NCBI GenBank assembly: GCA_946887075.1
Contig: CAMPKA010000012.1
Location: 1 to 64,000 of the forward strand
Length of the DNA: 64,000 nt
Direction: 5' to 3'
Source: an uncultured Salinimicrobium sp.
GTDB lineage: Bacteria; Bacteroidota; Bacteroidia; Flavobacteriales; Flavobacteriaceae
A model generated the notes under the pieces. The model ran no database searches and was not told the DNA's origin. It saw only the letters and a list, made by a program, of their open reading frames with translations. This document shows positions 50,343-59,800 of the stretch, piece after piece; within the stretch, counting starts at the first letter, position 1, and each line of letters begins with the position of its first letter. Position numbers and translations under genes: made by a program.

Positions 50343-51221
50343 ATGCCCCTCGATCAGTTTACCCAGTATCTCGAACTGGAGAAAAAGAATTCCCCCCATA
50401 CGGTGAGCGCCTACCGCCGGGATATTCTTCAGTTCCAGGCTTTTCTTGGAGAAAAGCAGGACCTGACACAGGTGGCGTATCCGCAGATCAGGGGCTGGAT
50501 CGTGGAAATGGTTGAACAGGGGCTCTCTAACAGAAGCATCAACAGGAAGATCTCTTCTCTGAAGGCTTTTTATCGGTTTCTGATGAAAGTCGGCGACATT
50601 AAATCCTCCCCCCTTGCCAAGCACCGCAACCTGAAGATGCCTAAAAAGCTGCAGGTACCTTTTTCGGAGGAGGAGATCCTTAAGGCGCTTCACCAGGAAA
50701 TCTGCCAGGGCTTTACCGAAACCAGGGACAGGTTGATCGTGGAACTGCTGTACGCTACAGGGATCAGGAGGGCGGAACTCATTGCGATCAAGCTGGAGGA
50801 TCTCGATCTTTCCAATGGCCTGCTGAAGGTGACAGGAAAGGGCAATCGCCAGCGTTTCATTCCGCTGCTCCCGATAGTTTCCCGGAGTATAGAGGAATAT
50901 CTTGAAGAGCGGAAACAGGTCGAGTGTCCGCTGTCCAAAGGCTTCCTTTTCCTTACCGCCAAAGGCGTTAAAATTTATGATTCCCTTGTTTACCGGACGA
51001 TAAATAATTACTTTAGAAGAGTCTCAAGCAAGTTAAAGAAGAGCCCGCATATCCTGCGGCATTCTTTTGCCACTCATTTGCTGAACCAGGGTGCTCATTT
51101 AAATGCTGTCAAGGAACTTTTAGGACATTCCAGTCTGGCTGCCACTCAGGTGTATACCCATAACAGCATGGCAGAACTCAATAAAGTTTACAAGAAAGCA
51201 CATCCCCGGAACAGGAAATGA
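50343..51221 (+). CDS. tyrosine recombinase XerC/XerD family
   Basis: A 292-residue site-specific recombinase. N-terminal SAM-like core-binding domain (FTQYLELEKKNSPHTVSAYR), and C-terminal catalytic domain with ATGIRRAELIAIKLEDLDL (Arg I), KGNRQRFIPL (Lys), HILRHSFATHLL (His-x-x-Arg), GHSSLAATQVYTH (His/Trp position and Tyr nucleophile). Length and chromosomal setting fit housekeeping chromosome-dimer resolution (Xer) rather than a mobile-element integrase. XerC versus XerD cannot be decided here. Confidence 0.92.
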   Translation: MPLDQFTQYLELEKKNSPHTVSAYRRDILQFQAFLGEKQDLTQVAYPQIRGWIVEMVEQGLSNRSINRKISSLKAFYRFLMKVGDIKSSPLAKHRNLKMPKKLQVPFSEEEILKALHQEICQGFTETRDRLIVELLYATGIRRAELIAIKLEDLDLSNGLLKVTGKGNRQRFIPLLPIVSRSIEEYLEERKQVECPLSKGFLFLTAKGVKIYDSLVYRTINNYFRRVSSKLKKSPHILRHSFATHLLNQGAHLNAVKELLGHSSLAATQVYTHNSMAELNKVYKKAHPRNRK

Positions 51222-51258
51222 GGGACTTCACTTAATGTTTAATTAAATGTTATACCCT

Positions 51259-51564
51259 ATGAAAGTCAACGTCCAATCCGTCAACTTCCATGCAGATCAA
51301 AAACTGGTTAATTTCATCCAGAGAAAGCTGGACAAACTGGAGAATCATTTTGACAATGTGATCTATGCAGATGTCTATCTGAAGGTTCAGAAAACCCGTC
51401 AGAAGGAGAACAAGGTATCGGAGATCCTTTTGAGCATTCCCGGAGATGAGGTGATCTGTAAAAAGCGCGGCAGACATTTTGAAGTGGGTGTGGATGAGTG
51501 TGTTAATTCCCTGGAGCGACAACTCCAAAAAAGGAAGAAGAAATTTACCGTTCAGGTAGCCTAA
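51259..51564 (+). CDS. hpf: ribosome hibernation-promoting factor
   Basis: A 101-residue HPF/YfiA (RaiA) family protein: MKVNVQSVNFHADQKLVNFI, HFDNVIYADVYLKVQ and a basic C-terminus (QLQKRKKKFTVQ). It binds the 30S decoding region in stationary phase and makes inactive ribosomes. It is the short form, without the C-terminal dimerisation domain. The ATG at 51259 is preferred to one four codons upstream. Confidence 0.92.
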   Translation: MKVNVQSVNFHADQKLVNFIQRKLDKLENHFDNVIYADVYLKVQKTRQKENKVSEILLSIPGDEVICKKRGRHFEVGVDECVNSLERQLQKRKKKFTVQVA

Positions 51565-51582
51565 AATATTTTAAGGAAATGT

Positions 51583-51612
51583 TTTGAATCCTGAATAAAT
51601 TCTATACATTTG
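51583..51612 (+). promoter_or_regulatory. tRNA cluster promoter (-33 TTTG, -7 TACATTTG)
   Basis: TTTG at 51583-51586 and TACATTTG at 51605-51612 are 18 bp apart, in front of the tRNA-Thr gene. The predicted start (about 51617) falls in the left arm of the next hairpin. Confidence 0.7.
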
Positions 51613-51613
51613 C

Positions 51614-51640
51614 AGTCCGTTAGAAATAGCGGACTTTTTT
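51614..51640 (+). terminator. hpf terminator overlapping the tRNA promoter start site
   Basis: AGTCCG (51614-51619) pairs with CGGACT (51630-51635), followed by T6. Read-through RNA from hpf forms it; RNA started at the promoter just upstream would lose most of the left arm. Confidence 0.7.
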
Positions 51641-51659
51641 GTGAAAAAAAGTGAGATTG

Positions 51660-51733
51660 GCCGATGTAGCTCAGCTGGCTAGAGCAGCTGATTTGTAATC
51701 AGCAGGTCGTGGGTTCGAGTCCCTCCATCGGCT
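51660..51733 (+). tRNA. tRNA-Thr (anticodon TGT)
   Basis: 74 nt with acceptor GCCGATG/CATCGGC, D-arm GCTCAGCTGGCTAGAGC, anticodon loop TTTGTAA, and T-arm GGGTTCGAGTCCC. CCA is not encoded. Confidence 0.97.
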
Positions 51734-51851
51734 CCGAAATTTTGAACAAAAAAGCTTTGGAAGAGATTGGGATTTTGCCTTAATTTGCGCCTTCAAAAAA
51801 CGAGGCCTTTTCCATTGCGGAGGTTCTGTGAAATACTGATAAAATTGGTTC

Positions 51852-51934
51852 GGGGAGATACTCAAGCGGCCAACGAGGACAGACTGTAAATCTGTTGTTT
51901 TTTAACTTCGCAGGTTCGAATCCTGCTCTCCCCA
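51852..51934 (+). tRNA. tRNA-Tyr (anticodon GTA)
   Basis: 83 nt class II tRNA: acceptor GGGGAGA/TCTCCCC, anticodon loop CTGTAAA, long variable arm, T-loop GGTTCGAATCC. Confidence 0.97.
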
Positions 51935-51995
51935 CACTTGGCATTCCGGACCTTGTACCGGAACGCGAGCAGAGGTCTTTGTCACCTCTAAATCT

Positions 51996-52068
51996 GCGGG
52001 AGTAGCTCAGTTGGTAGAGCGTCAGCCTTCCAAGCTGAATGTCGCCGGTTCGAACCCGGTCTCCCGCT
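51996..52068 (+). tRNA. tRNA-Gly (anticodon TCC)
   Basis: 73 nt: acceptor GCGGGAG/CTCCCGC, anticodon loop CTTCCAA, T-arm CCGGTTCGAACCCGG. Confidence 0.97.
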
Positions 52069-52185
52069 CAAAAGATGTCTTCCGGCCTGTTCCGGTTGCT
52101 TCAGGTTGAGCCGGAATTTGATGGATCGCTCCTTGAGCAGAGAGATCGGAATAGAGGTTCCATGACCTGCTCACAACAATTTTGC

Positions 52186-52224
52186 ATCTCCATAAGGACC
52201 TTCTTAATGGAGATCAGCTTTTTT
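52186..52224 (+). terminator. terminator-like hairpin abutting tRNA-Thr(GGT)
   Basis: ATCTCCAT (52186-52193) pairs with ATGGAGAT (52207-52214), extended by AAG/CTT, followed by C and T6 directly at the tRNA 5' end. A weak -7-like CAATTTTG (52177-52184) is just upstream. Confidence 0.55.
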
Positions 52225-52296
52225 GCCGGCGTAGCTCAGGGGTAGAGCGTTTCCTTGGTAAGGAAGAGGTCACGAGTTCAATTCTCGTCGCTGGCT
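52225..52296 (+). tRNA. tRNA-Thr (anticodon GGT)
   Basis: 72 nt: acceptor GCCGGCG/CGCTGGC with one G-T pair, anticodon loop TTGGTAA, T-loop GAGTTCAATTCTC. It precedes tuf by 58 bp. Confidence 0.97.
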
Positions 52297-52354
52297 CTAG
52301 ATTTTGTATAAAATTGAACACTAATATATAACTAAGATTAAATAAGTAGTAATT

Positions 52355-53542
52355 ATGGCAAAGGAAACTTATGATCGTTCCAAACCGCACCTAAATATTG
52401 GTACAATTGGACACGTAGATCACGGAAAAACAACTTTAACAGCAGCTATTACTAAGGTATTGGCTGATGCTGGTTATTCAGAAGCTAGATCTTTCGATCA
52501 GATTGACAATGCTCCGGAAGAAAAAGAGAGAGGTATTACCATCAACTCTTCACACGTTGAATATTCAACCGCGAACCGTCACTACGCTCACGTAGATTGT
52601 CCTGGTCACGCGGATTACGTGAAGAACATGGTTACTGGTGCTGCTCAGATGGACGGTGCTATCCTTGTAGTTGCTGCTACCGATGGTCCGATGCCACAAA
52701 CTCGTGAACACATCCTTCTTGGACGACAGGTAGGGATTCCACGTATCGTCGTATTCCTTAACAAAGTGGATATGGTAGACGATGAGGAGCTTCTTGAGCT
52801 AGTTGAAATGGAAGTGAGAGACCTTCTTTCTTTCTATGAGTATGACGGTGACAATGGTCCTGTTATCTCTGGTTCTGCACTTGGGGCCCTTAACGGAGAG
52901 CAAAAGTGGGTGGATACCGTAATGCAGCTTATGGATGCTGTTGATGAGTGGATCGAATTGCCACAGCGGGATGTTGACAAGCCATTCCTTATGCCAATTG
53001 AGGATGTATTCTCCATTACTGGACGTGGTACAGTTGCTACCGGTCGTATTGAGACCGGAGTTGCCAACACCGGGGATCCTGTAGAGATCATCGGTATGGG
53101 TGCTGGAAAACTGACTTCCACAATCACAGGAGTTGAGATGTTCCGTAAGATCCTTGACAGAGGAGAAGCAGGAGATAACGTTGGTCTTCTTCTAAGAGGT
53201 ATTGAAAAAACACAGATCTCCAGAGGTATGGTGATCACCAAGCCAGGATCTGTAACACCACACGCCAAGTTCAAGGCTGAGGTATATATCCTTAAAAAAG
53301 AAGAAGGAGGACGTCACACGCCATTCCATAACAACTACCGTCCACAGTTCTACGTACGTACAACTGACGTGACAGGAACGATCAATCTTCCTGAAGGAGT
53401 TGAGATGGTAATGCCGGGGGACAACCTTACCATTACCGTAGATCTTATCCAGCCTATCGCGATGAACGTCGGTCTGCGATTCGCTATCCGTGAGGGTGGT
53501 AGAACCGTAGGAGCTGGTCAGGTTACTGAGATCCTGGACTAA
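52355..53542 (+). CDS. tuf: translation elongation factor Tu
   Basis: A 395-residue GTPase delivering aminoacyl-tRNA to the ribosome. G1 GHVDHGKTT, switch region [13 protein letters not shown]3 DCPGHADY, G4 NKVD; domains II and III follow to [12 protein letters not shown]. Codon use is strongly biased (many CGT, GGT, CTT), as expected for a top-expressed gene. Leader is A-rich with no Shine-Dalgarno. Neighbours (tRNA-Thr, tRNA-Trp, secE, nusG) form the usual order. Confidence 0.99.
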   Translation: MAKETYDRSKPHLNIGTIGHVDHGKTTLTAAITKVLADAGYSEARSFDQIDNAPEEKERGITINSSHVEYSTANRHYAHVDCPGHADYVKNMVTGAAQMDGAILVVAATDGPMPQTREHILLGRQVGIPRIVVFLNKVDMVDDEELLELVEMEVRDLLSFYEYDGDNGPVISGSALGALNGEQKWVDTVMQLMDAVDEWIELPQRDVDKPFLMPIEDVFSITGRGTVATGRIETGVANTGDPVEIIGMGAGKLTSTITGVEMFRKILDRGEAGDNVGLLLRGIEKTQISRGMVITKPGSVTPHAKFKAEVYILKKEEGGRHTPFHNNYRPQFYVRTTDVTGTINLPEGVEMVMPGDNLTITVDLIQPIAMNVGLRFAIREGGRTVGAGQVTEILD

Positions 53543-53565
53543 TCTATAGGTTTAAATATGGAGTT

Positions 53566-53591
53566 AAGGTATTCGCCCCGGTGAATACCTT
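53566..53591 (+). other. hairpin between tuf and tRNA-Trp
   Basis: AAGGTATTC (53566-53574) pairs perfectly with GAATACCTT (53583-53591) around an 8-nt loop. No T-run follows, so it may be a processing or 3'-stabilising stem rather than a terminator. Confidence 0.5.
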
Positions 53592-53602
53592 GACTTGTAT
53601 TT

Positions 53603-53675
53603 ACGGGTTTAGCTCAGTTGGTAGAGCACTGGTCTCCAAAACCAGGTGTCGGGAGTTCGAGTCTCTCAACCCGTG
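53603..53675 (+). tRNA. tRNA-Trp (anticodon CCA)
   Basis: 73 nt: acceptor ACGGGTT/AACCCGT, anticodon loop CTCCAAA, T-arm GGGAGTTCGAGTCTCTC. Position before secE is conserved in bacteria. Confidence 0.97.
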
Positions 53676-53765
53676 CAGAAAAAAAATTGTACATCACACT
53701 TCATTGAAAACAGCAGCTTTTGCTAAGGCGCCTGGTCTGAATTCAGGAGGACAAATCTAATTACC

Positions 53766-53963
53766 ATGGCAGGAATAGGAAATTACGTATCAGAGTCATA
53801 TAACGAGTTAAAGAACCACGTTACCTGGCCAAGCTGGGCAGAAGCTCAGAGACTGACTGTTGTTGTGGCGGTTTTCTCCATCATTTTCGCCCTGGCGATC
53901 TGGGGAATTGACACGGTCTTCAGCGGAGTTATCGAGCAGTATTTCGAATGGATCAAATCGTAA
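53766..53963 (+). CDS. secE: preprotein translocase subunit SecE
   Basis: A 65-residue protein with an amphipathic N-terminus (YVSESYNELKNHVTWPSWAEAQRL) and one membrane helix (LTVVVAVFSIIFALAIWGID). It clamps SecY in the inner-membrane translocon. Minimal single-helix form, as common outside enterobacteria. An AGGAGG at 53745-53750 is 15 bp from the ATG, too far to be a normal ribosome site. Confidence 0.95.
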   Translation: MAGIGNYVSESYNELKNHVTWPSWAEAQRLTVVVAVFSIIFALAIWGIDTVFSGVIEQYFEWIKS

Positions 53964-53968
53964 AGCAC

Positions 53969-54526
53969 ATGGCCATGGCAGAAGTGAAGGACAAAAAATG
54001 GTATGTGGTCCGGGCCGTAAGCGGGCAGGAGAACAAGGTCAAGGAATATATTGAGCGGGAGATCGCTCATGAAGGTCTTGAGGATTTCATCGATGAGGTG
54101 CTCGTGCCTACTGAAAAGGTGATCCAGATCCGCAACGGAAAGAAGGTCAATAAGGAAAGGGTTTACTTTCCGGGGTATGTGATGATCCTTGCCAATCTCG
54201 GCGGGGAGGTGGTCCATATCATCAAGTCCATCAACGGGGTGATCGGCTTCCTGGGCGAGACAAAAGGGGGAGACCCCGTGCCGCTCAGAAAATCCGAGGT
54301 CAACCGTATGCTCGGGAAGGTCGATGAGCTCTCCGTCAAGGCGGACAGCGTGGCCATCCCCTTTACTATCGGGGAGACCATCAAGGTCATCGACGGACCT
54401 TTTAACGGGTTCAACGGAACTGTTGAGAAGATCAATGAGGAAAAGCGCAAGCTGGAGGTGATGGTGAAGATCTTTGGAAGAAAGACGCCGCTCGAGCTGA
54501 GTTACATGCAGGTAGAAAAAGTTTAA
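53969..54526 (+). CDS. nusG: transcription termination/antitermination factor NusG
   Basis: A 185-residue protein: NGN domain (KKWYVVRAVSGQENKVK to PGYVMI) and C-terminal KOW domain (PFNGFNGTVEKINEEKRKLEV, FGRKTPLEL). It binds RNA polymerase and couples it to Rho or ribosomes. ATG at 53969 and ATG at 53975 are both possible; the frame further upstream overlaps secE. Confidence 0.96.
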   Translation: MAMAEVKDKKWYVVRAVSGQENKVKEYIEREIAHEGLEDFIDEVLVPTEKVIQIRNGKKVNKERVYFPGYVMILANLGGEVVHIIKSINGVIGFLGETKGGDPVPLRKSEVNRMLGKVDELSVKADSVAIPFTIGETIKVIDGPFNGFNGTVEKINEEKRKLEVMVKIFGRKTPLELSYMQVEKV

Positions 54527-54539
54527 GAACTGTTACATA

Positions 54540-54547
54540 TATTTTTG
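54540..54547 (+). promoter_or_regulatory. -7 element (TATTTTTG) before rplK, with leader hairpin
   Basis: TATTTTTG fits TAnnTTTG. TAGTTTT (54550-54556) and AAAACTA (54574-54580) form a stem in the leader before rplK, where L1 autoregulation acts in other bacteria; the match to the L1 site is not verified. Confidence 0.45.
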
Positions 54548-54599
54548 GGTAGTTTTAGTCTGCTTCCACTAACAAAACTATCGACTTAAAATTAGAAAA

Positions 54600-55037
54600 A
54601 TGGCAAAAGAAGTAAGTAAGGTTGTTAAGTTACAGGTTCGCGGAGGTGCTGCTAACCCTTCACCACCAGTAGGACCTGCTTTGGGTGCTGCCGGGGTGAA
54701 TATCATGGAGTTCTGTAAGCAATTTAATGCGAGAACCCAGGATAAGCAGGGGAAAGTGTTGCCGGTTGTGATCACCGTCTATAAGGACAAGTCCTTTGAC
54801 TTTGTGATCAAGACCCCACCTGCTGCAGTTCAAATTCTGGAAGCTGCCAAAGCAAAAAAGGGATCGGGAGAACCGAACCGGAAAAAAGTGGCCAGTGTTT
54901 CCTGGGATCAGGTAAGATCCATCGCTGAGGATAAGATGCAGGATCTCAACGCATTTACAGTTGAGTCTGCGATGAAGATGGTAGCGGGTACAGCGAGATC
55001 TATGGGAATCACGGTAAAAGGACAGGCTCCTTTTTAA
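54600..55037 (+). CDS. rplK: 50S ribosomal protein uL11
   Basis: A 145-residue protein: [31 protein letters not shown] N-terminus, [14 protein letters not shown] and the C-terminal rRNA-binding [13 protein letters not shown]. Part of the GTPase-associated centre. A-rich leader without Shine-Dalgarno. Confidence 0.98.
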   Translation: MAKEVSKVVKLQVRGGAANPSPPVGPALGAAGVNIMEFCKQFNARTQDKQGKVLPVVITVYKDKSFDFVIKTPPAAVQILEAAKAKKGSGEPNRKKVASVSWDQVRSIAEDKMQDLNAFTVESAMKMVAGTARSMGITVKGQAPF

Positions 55038-55055
55038 TCCAAAAAGAAATCAGAA

Positions 55056-55754
55056 ATGGCAAGATTGAGTAAAAGGCAAAAGGAAGCGGAATCCAAGATC
55101 GAAAAGGGGAGAACCTATTCGGTGGCCGAGGCTTCAGCTTTAGTTAAAGAGATATCCAATGTTAAGTTCGATCCTTCGGTTGATATCGCGGTTCGTCTGA
55201 ACGTTGACCCACGGAAGGCCAATCAGATGGTCAGAGGCGTGGTTACCCTTCCTCACGGAACTGGTAAGGATGTGAAGGTCCTTGCCCTTGTAACTCCGGA
55301 CAAGGAAGAGGAGGCAAAGGCTGCCGGTGCTGACTATGTCGGCCTGGATGAGTACCTGGATAAGATCAAGGGCGGCTGGACAGATGTTGATGTGATCATC
55401 ACCATGCCGAGCGTTATGGGGAAACTCGGACCTCTGGGCCGGATCCTCGGACCGAGAGGCCTGATGCCAAACCCAAAGACGGGAACCGTAACAATGGATG
55501 TGGCAAAGGCAGTTTCAGACGTAAAGGCCGGTAAGATCGATTTCAAGGTTGACAAGACCGGGATCGTACATGCCGCTATTGGGAAGGCTTCTTTCGAGGC
55601 TGACAAAATCGCTGGCAATGCCAGGGAGTTACTGACTACCCTTGTAAAACTTAAACCACAGGCTGCAAAAGGGGTGTATATCAAGAGTATCTACATGTCC
55701 AGCACCATGAGTCCGAGTGTGGAGATTGATACCAAAAGGTTCACTGAGCAATAA
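55056..55754 (+). CDS. rplA: 50S ribosomal protein uL1
   Basis: A 232-residue L1-stalk protein: [49 protein letters not shown] and [14 protein letters not shown]. In other bacteria it represses its own operon. Starts 18 bp after rplK. Confidence 0.98.
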   Translation: MARLSKRQKEAESKIEKGRTYSVAEASALVKEISNVKFDPSVDIAVRLNVDPRKANQMVRGVVTLPHGTGKDVKVLALVTPDKEEEAKAAGADYVGLDEYLDKIKGGWTDVDVIITMPSVMGKLGPLGRILGPRGLMPNPKTGTVTMDVAKAVSDVKAGKIDFKVDKTGIVHAAIGKASFEADKIAGNARELLTTLVKLKPQAAKGVYIKSIYMSSTMSPSVEIDTKRFTEQ

Positions 55755-55766
55755 TAATATTGGATT

Positions 55767-56288
55767 ATGACAAGAGAAGAAAAATCAAGAGTAATTGAAG
55801 ATTTAACTGCCCAGTTAGCTGATAATACCACCATATACCTGGCGGACATTTCCGGGCTTGACGCTCTGAACACGTCTAACCTGAGAAGGGCCTGTTTTAA
55901 GGCGAATGTGAAGCTGGCGGTAGTTAAAAATACCCTTTTGGCCAAGGCCATGGAGGGATCAGACAAAGACTTTGGAGACCTGCCCACGGTACTCAAGGGG
56001 AACACGTCGATCATGTTTTCCGAGACTGGGAATGCACCTGCCAAAGTAATCAAGGAATTCAGGAAAAAATCCGAAAAACCTGTTCTTAAGGGTGCCTTTA
56101 TCGAAGAAGCGATCTTCGTAGGAGATGATAAGCTGGAAACCCTGGTGAACATCAAATCCAAAGAGGAGGTTATCGGGGATATCATCGGACTGCTGCAGTC
56201 TCCTGCCAAGAATGTTGTTTCAGCACTCAAGTCAGGTGGTGGTAAGATCGCCGGAATCCTTAAGACCCTTTCAGAAAAAGAGGGATAA
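55767..56288 (+). CDS. rplJ: 50S ribosomal protein uL10
   Basis: A 173-residue stalk-base protein: MTREEKSRVIEDLTAQL, ISGLDALNTSNLRRAC, VVKNTLLAKAM, and a helical C-terminus that binds L7/L12 dimers. Only 12 bp separate it from rplA, so any L10 autoregulatory leader would have to lie inside rplA. Confidence 0.97.
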   Translation: MTREEKSRVIEDLTAQLADNTTIYLADISGLDALNTSNLRRACFKANVKLAVVKNTLLAKAMEGSDKDFGDLPTVLKGNTSIMFSETGNAPAKVIKEFRKKSEKPVLKGAFIEEAIFVGDDKLETLVNIKSKEEVIGDIIGLLQSPAKNVVSALKSGGGKIAGILKTLSEKEG

Positions 56289-56343
56289 CATAGTACGCAC
56301 TCAAAACAATTATATTTTTATTACATTCTAAAAACGATAGAAA

Positions 56344-56721
56344 ATGGCAGATTTAAAAGAATTCGCAGAACAATTGGTTAACCTTACCGTTAAAGAAGTT
56401 AACGAGTTGGCCGATATTTTGAAAGAAGAATACGGTATTGAGCCAGCTGCTGCAGCTGTTGCTGTTGCCGGAGGTGCTGCTGGAGGTGGTGAAGAGGCCG
56501 CTGAAGAGCAAACCGAGTTCGACGTAATCCTTAAAGCTCCAGGTGGTTCTAAACTGGCTGTGGTGAAATTGGTAAAAGAGCTTACCGGTCTTGGTCTTAA
56601 AGACGCAAAAGAATTGGTAGACAACGCTCCAAAACCAGTTAAAGAAGGAGTTGCAAAAGACGAAGCTGAAGCACTAAAAGCACAGTTAGAAGAAGCAGGA
56701 GCCGAGGTTGAGCTTAAGTAA
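56344..56721 (+). CDS. rplL: 50S ribosomal protein bL12 (L7/L12)
   Basis: A 125-residue acidic protein: N-terminal dimerisation helix ([20 protein letters not shown]), Ala/Gly hinge ([20 protein letters not shown]), and C-terminal factor-binding domain ([33 protein letters not shown]). Codon use is strongly biased. A-rich leader. Confidence 0.98.
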   Translation: MADLKEFAEQLVNLTVKEVNELADILKEEYGIEPAAAAVAVAGGAAGGGEEAAEEQTEFDVILKAPGGSKLAVVKLVKELTGLGLKDAKELVDNAPKPVKEGVAKDEAEALKAQLEEAGAEVELK

Positions 56722-56743
56722 GCGAGACCAACACTCTCATATA

Positions 56744-56787
56744 GGTTTAGACCCGGGGATTCGGTTCCCTGAGGTCTAAACCCTTTT
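56744..56787 (+). terminator. attenuator-like hairpin between rplL and rpoB
   Basis: GGTTTAGACC (56744-56753) pairs perfectly with GGTCTAAACC (56773-56782), with an inner GGGGA/TCCC stem, then CTTTT. Likely lets only part of ribosomal-protein transcription into rpoBC. Confidence 0.65.
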
Positions 56788-56855
56788 GCGTATATGAACA
56801 CTTCCTGTTTATTTACGCACCCATTTTTAAACAAATAACATAATTCCGTCCATTG

Positions 56856-59800
56856 ATGTTAGCAACGCAAACTGAAAGATTGAATTTCTCTTCTGTGAAG
56901 AACAGACCGGAATACCCCGACTTCCTGGATATCCAGATCAAGTCGTTCCAGGACTTCTTCCAGCTGGAAACGAAATCGGAAGAAAGAGGAAATGAAGGGC
57001 TTTACAACACCTTCATGGAGAACTTTCCGATTACGGACACCCGTAATCAATTCGTACTAGAATTTCTCGATTATTTCGTGGACCCACCAAGGTATTCCAT
57101 TCAGGAATGTATTGAAAGGGGTCTTACCTACAGCGTGCCGCTGAAAGCACGGTTAAAGCTTTACTGTACAGATCCCGAGCATGAGGATTTTGAAACTATC
57201 GTGCAGGACGTTTACCTGGGGACCATTCCCTATATGACCCCTAGCGGGACCTTCTGTATCAATGGTGCAGAAAGGGTGGTCGTATCCCAGTTACACCGCT
57301 CACCAGGTGTCTTCTTTGGACAGTCGTTCCACGCGAACGGAACTAAATTGTATTCTGCCCGTGTAATTCCTTTCAAGGGTTCATGGATAGAGTTCGCGAC
57401 CGATATCAACAGCGTCATGTACGCCTATATCGACAGAAAGAAAAAATTACCCGTTACCACGCTTTTCAGAGCGATCGGATTTGAGCGGGATAAGGACATC
57501 CTTGAGATCTTTGATCTAGCGGAAGAGGTCAAGGTATCCAAGACAGGCCTGAAGAAAATTCTTGGCCGGAAACTGGCTGCCCGGGTGCTCAATACCTGGT
57601 ACGAGGATTTCGTGGATGAGGATACTGGAGAAGTGGTTTCCATCGAACGAAATGAAATCGTCCTGGATCGGGACACCGTCCTTGAAAAAGAACATATAGA
57701 AGAAATTCTGGAGACCGGTTCAAAGACGATCCTGCTACACAAGGAGGACAACCAGACCGGGGATTATGCCATCATCCACAATACGCTTCAAAAAGACCCG
57801 ACCAACTCTGAGAAAGAGGCGGTCGAGCATATTTATCGCCAGCTGAGAAACGCTGAACCGCCCGATGAGGAGACGGCCCGTGGAATCATTGACAAGTTGT
57901 TCTTTTCAGATCAGCGGTACAACCTCGGGGAGGTAGGGCGATACAGAATGAACAAGAAACTCGGTCTTGATATCTCAATGGATAAGCAGGTGCTTACCCG
58001 GGAGGATATCATCACCATTGTGAAATATTTGATCGAACTGATCAATTCCAAGGCTGAGATCGATGATATCGATCACCTTTCCAACCGTCGCGTGAGGACT
58101 GTTGGAGAACAGCTTTCCCAGCAGTTTGGCGTGGGACTTGCCAGAATGGCCAGAACGATCCGGGAACGGATGAACGTCAGGGACAATGAGGTATTTACCC
58201 CGATTGACCTGATCAATGCCAAAACGCTGTCTTCGGTGATCAATTCCTTCTTTGGAACGAACCAGCTATCCCAGTTCATGGATCAGACCAACCCGCTTGC
58301 GGAGATCACGCACAAAAGAAGGCTTTCCGCCCTTGGACCAGGAGGTCTTTCGCGTGAGAGAGCTGGATTTGAGGTACGTGACGTACATTATACGCATTAC
58401 GGGCGCTTATGTCCGATCGAAACCCCTGAAGGACCGAACATCGGTCTGATCTCCTCCTTGTCCGTCTACGCCAAGGTAAACGGAATGGGCTTTATTGAGA
58501 CCCCTTATCGTGAGGTGCTCGACGGAAAGGTCAATATCAAGGATCAGCCGCGGTATCTGAGCGCAGAGGAGGAAGAGGACAAGATGATCGCCCAGGCGAA
58601 CATTCCGATCGGCGATGACGGAACCATTGAGCGGGAAAGGATTACGGCCAGGGAAGAAGGAGATTTCCCTGTGGTGGACCCGAAACAGGTACATTATATC
58701 GATGTTGCCCCCAACCAGGTGGCTTCGATTTCCGCCTCTCTGATCCCATTCCTGGAGCACGATGATGCGAACAGGGCCCTGATGGGATCCAACATGATGC
58801 GTCAGGCAGTACCGCTGCTGCGTGTGGATTCGCCGATTGTAGGGACCGGTCTTGAAAGGCAGGTAGCCACCGATTCCAGGGTGTTGATCAATGCAGAGGG
58901 AGAAGGTACGGTTGAATATGTGGATGCCAACAAGATCACGATCAAGTACGACAGGACGGATGAGGAGCGAATGGTAAGTTTTGACTCTGATTCCAAGACC
59001 TATGAACTGGTCAAATTCCGCAAGACCAACCAGGGAACTTCGATCAACTTAAAGCCAATCGTAAGGGTTGGGGACAGGGTGACCAAAGGACAGGTGCTAT
59101 GTCAGGGATACGCCACCGAGGCGGGGGAACTCGCCCTGGGAAGAAACATGAAGGTAGCCTTCATGCCGTGGAAGGGATATAACTTCGAGGATGCGATCGT
59201 GATCTCTGAGAATGTGGTGCGAAATGACATCTTCACCTCTATCCATATCGATGAGTATTCGCTGGAGGTGCGGGATACCAAGCTGGGCAATGAGGAACTG
59301 ACCAATGACATTCCGAACGTTTCTGAAGAGGCCACCAAGGATCTCGACGAGAACGGGATGATCAGGATCGGGGCCGAGGTAAAACCCGGAGATATCCTGA
59401 TCGGAAAGATCACCCCGAAAGGGGAGAGCGATCCGACTCCTGAAGAAAAACTCCTGAGAGCGATTTTCGGCGACAAGGCCGGGGATGTTAAGGATGCTTC
59501 CTTAAAGGCTTCTCCATCGCTTAGTGGTGTGGTGATCGATAAGAAACTCTTTGCACGTGCGATCAAGGACAAGAGAAAACGGGCCCAGGATAAGGAGGAC
59601 GTTGCAGCGCTCGAGAAGAAGTACGAAGCCAAGTTTGCTATCCTGAAATCCGAACTGGTCGACAAGCTTTTCGCCATTATCGGAGGAAAGACCGCGCAGG
59701 GGGTAATGAATGACCTTGGAGAGGAGATCCTTCCCAAAGGAAAAAAATATACCCAGAAAATGCTGAATGCGGTGGATGATTACACCCACCTGACCCAGGG

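Noticed and set aside
50343..51221. Xer recombinase as an integrase of a mobile element
   Set aside because: It sits within a conserved housekeeping block, and no att repeats, cargo genes or excision gene are seen nearby. The adjacent tRNA genes are complete without duplicated 3' ends.
53745..53750. AGGAGG upstream of secE as a Shine-Dalgarno
   Set aside because: 15 bp from the start codon, outside working spacing, and neighbouring genes do not use SD sites.
59102..59737. 211-codon antisense frame in rpoB
   Set aside because: Fully inside a highly conserved gene; serine-rich shadow composition.
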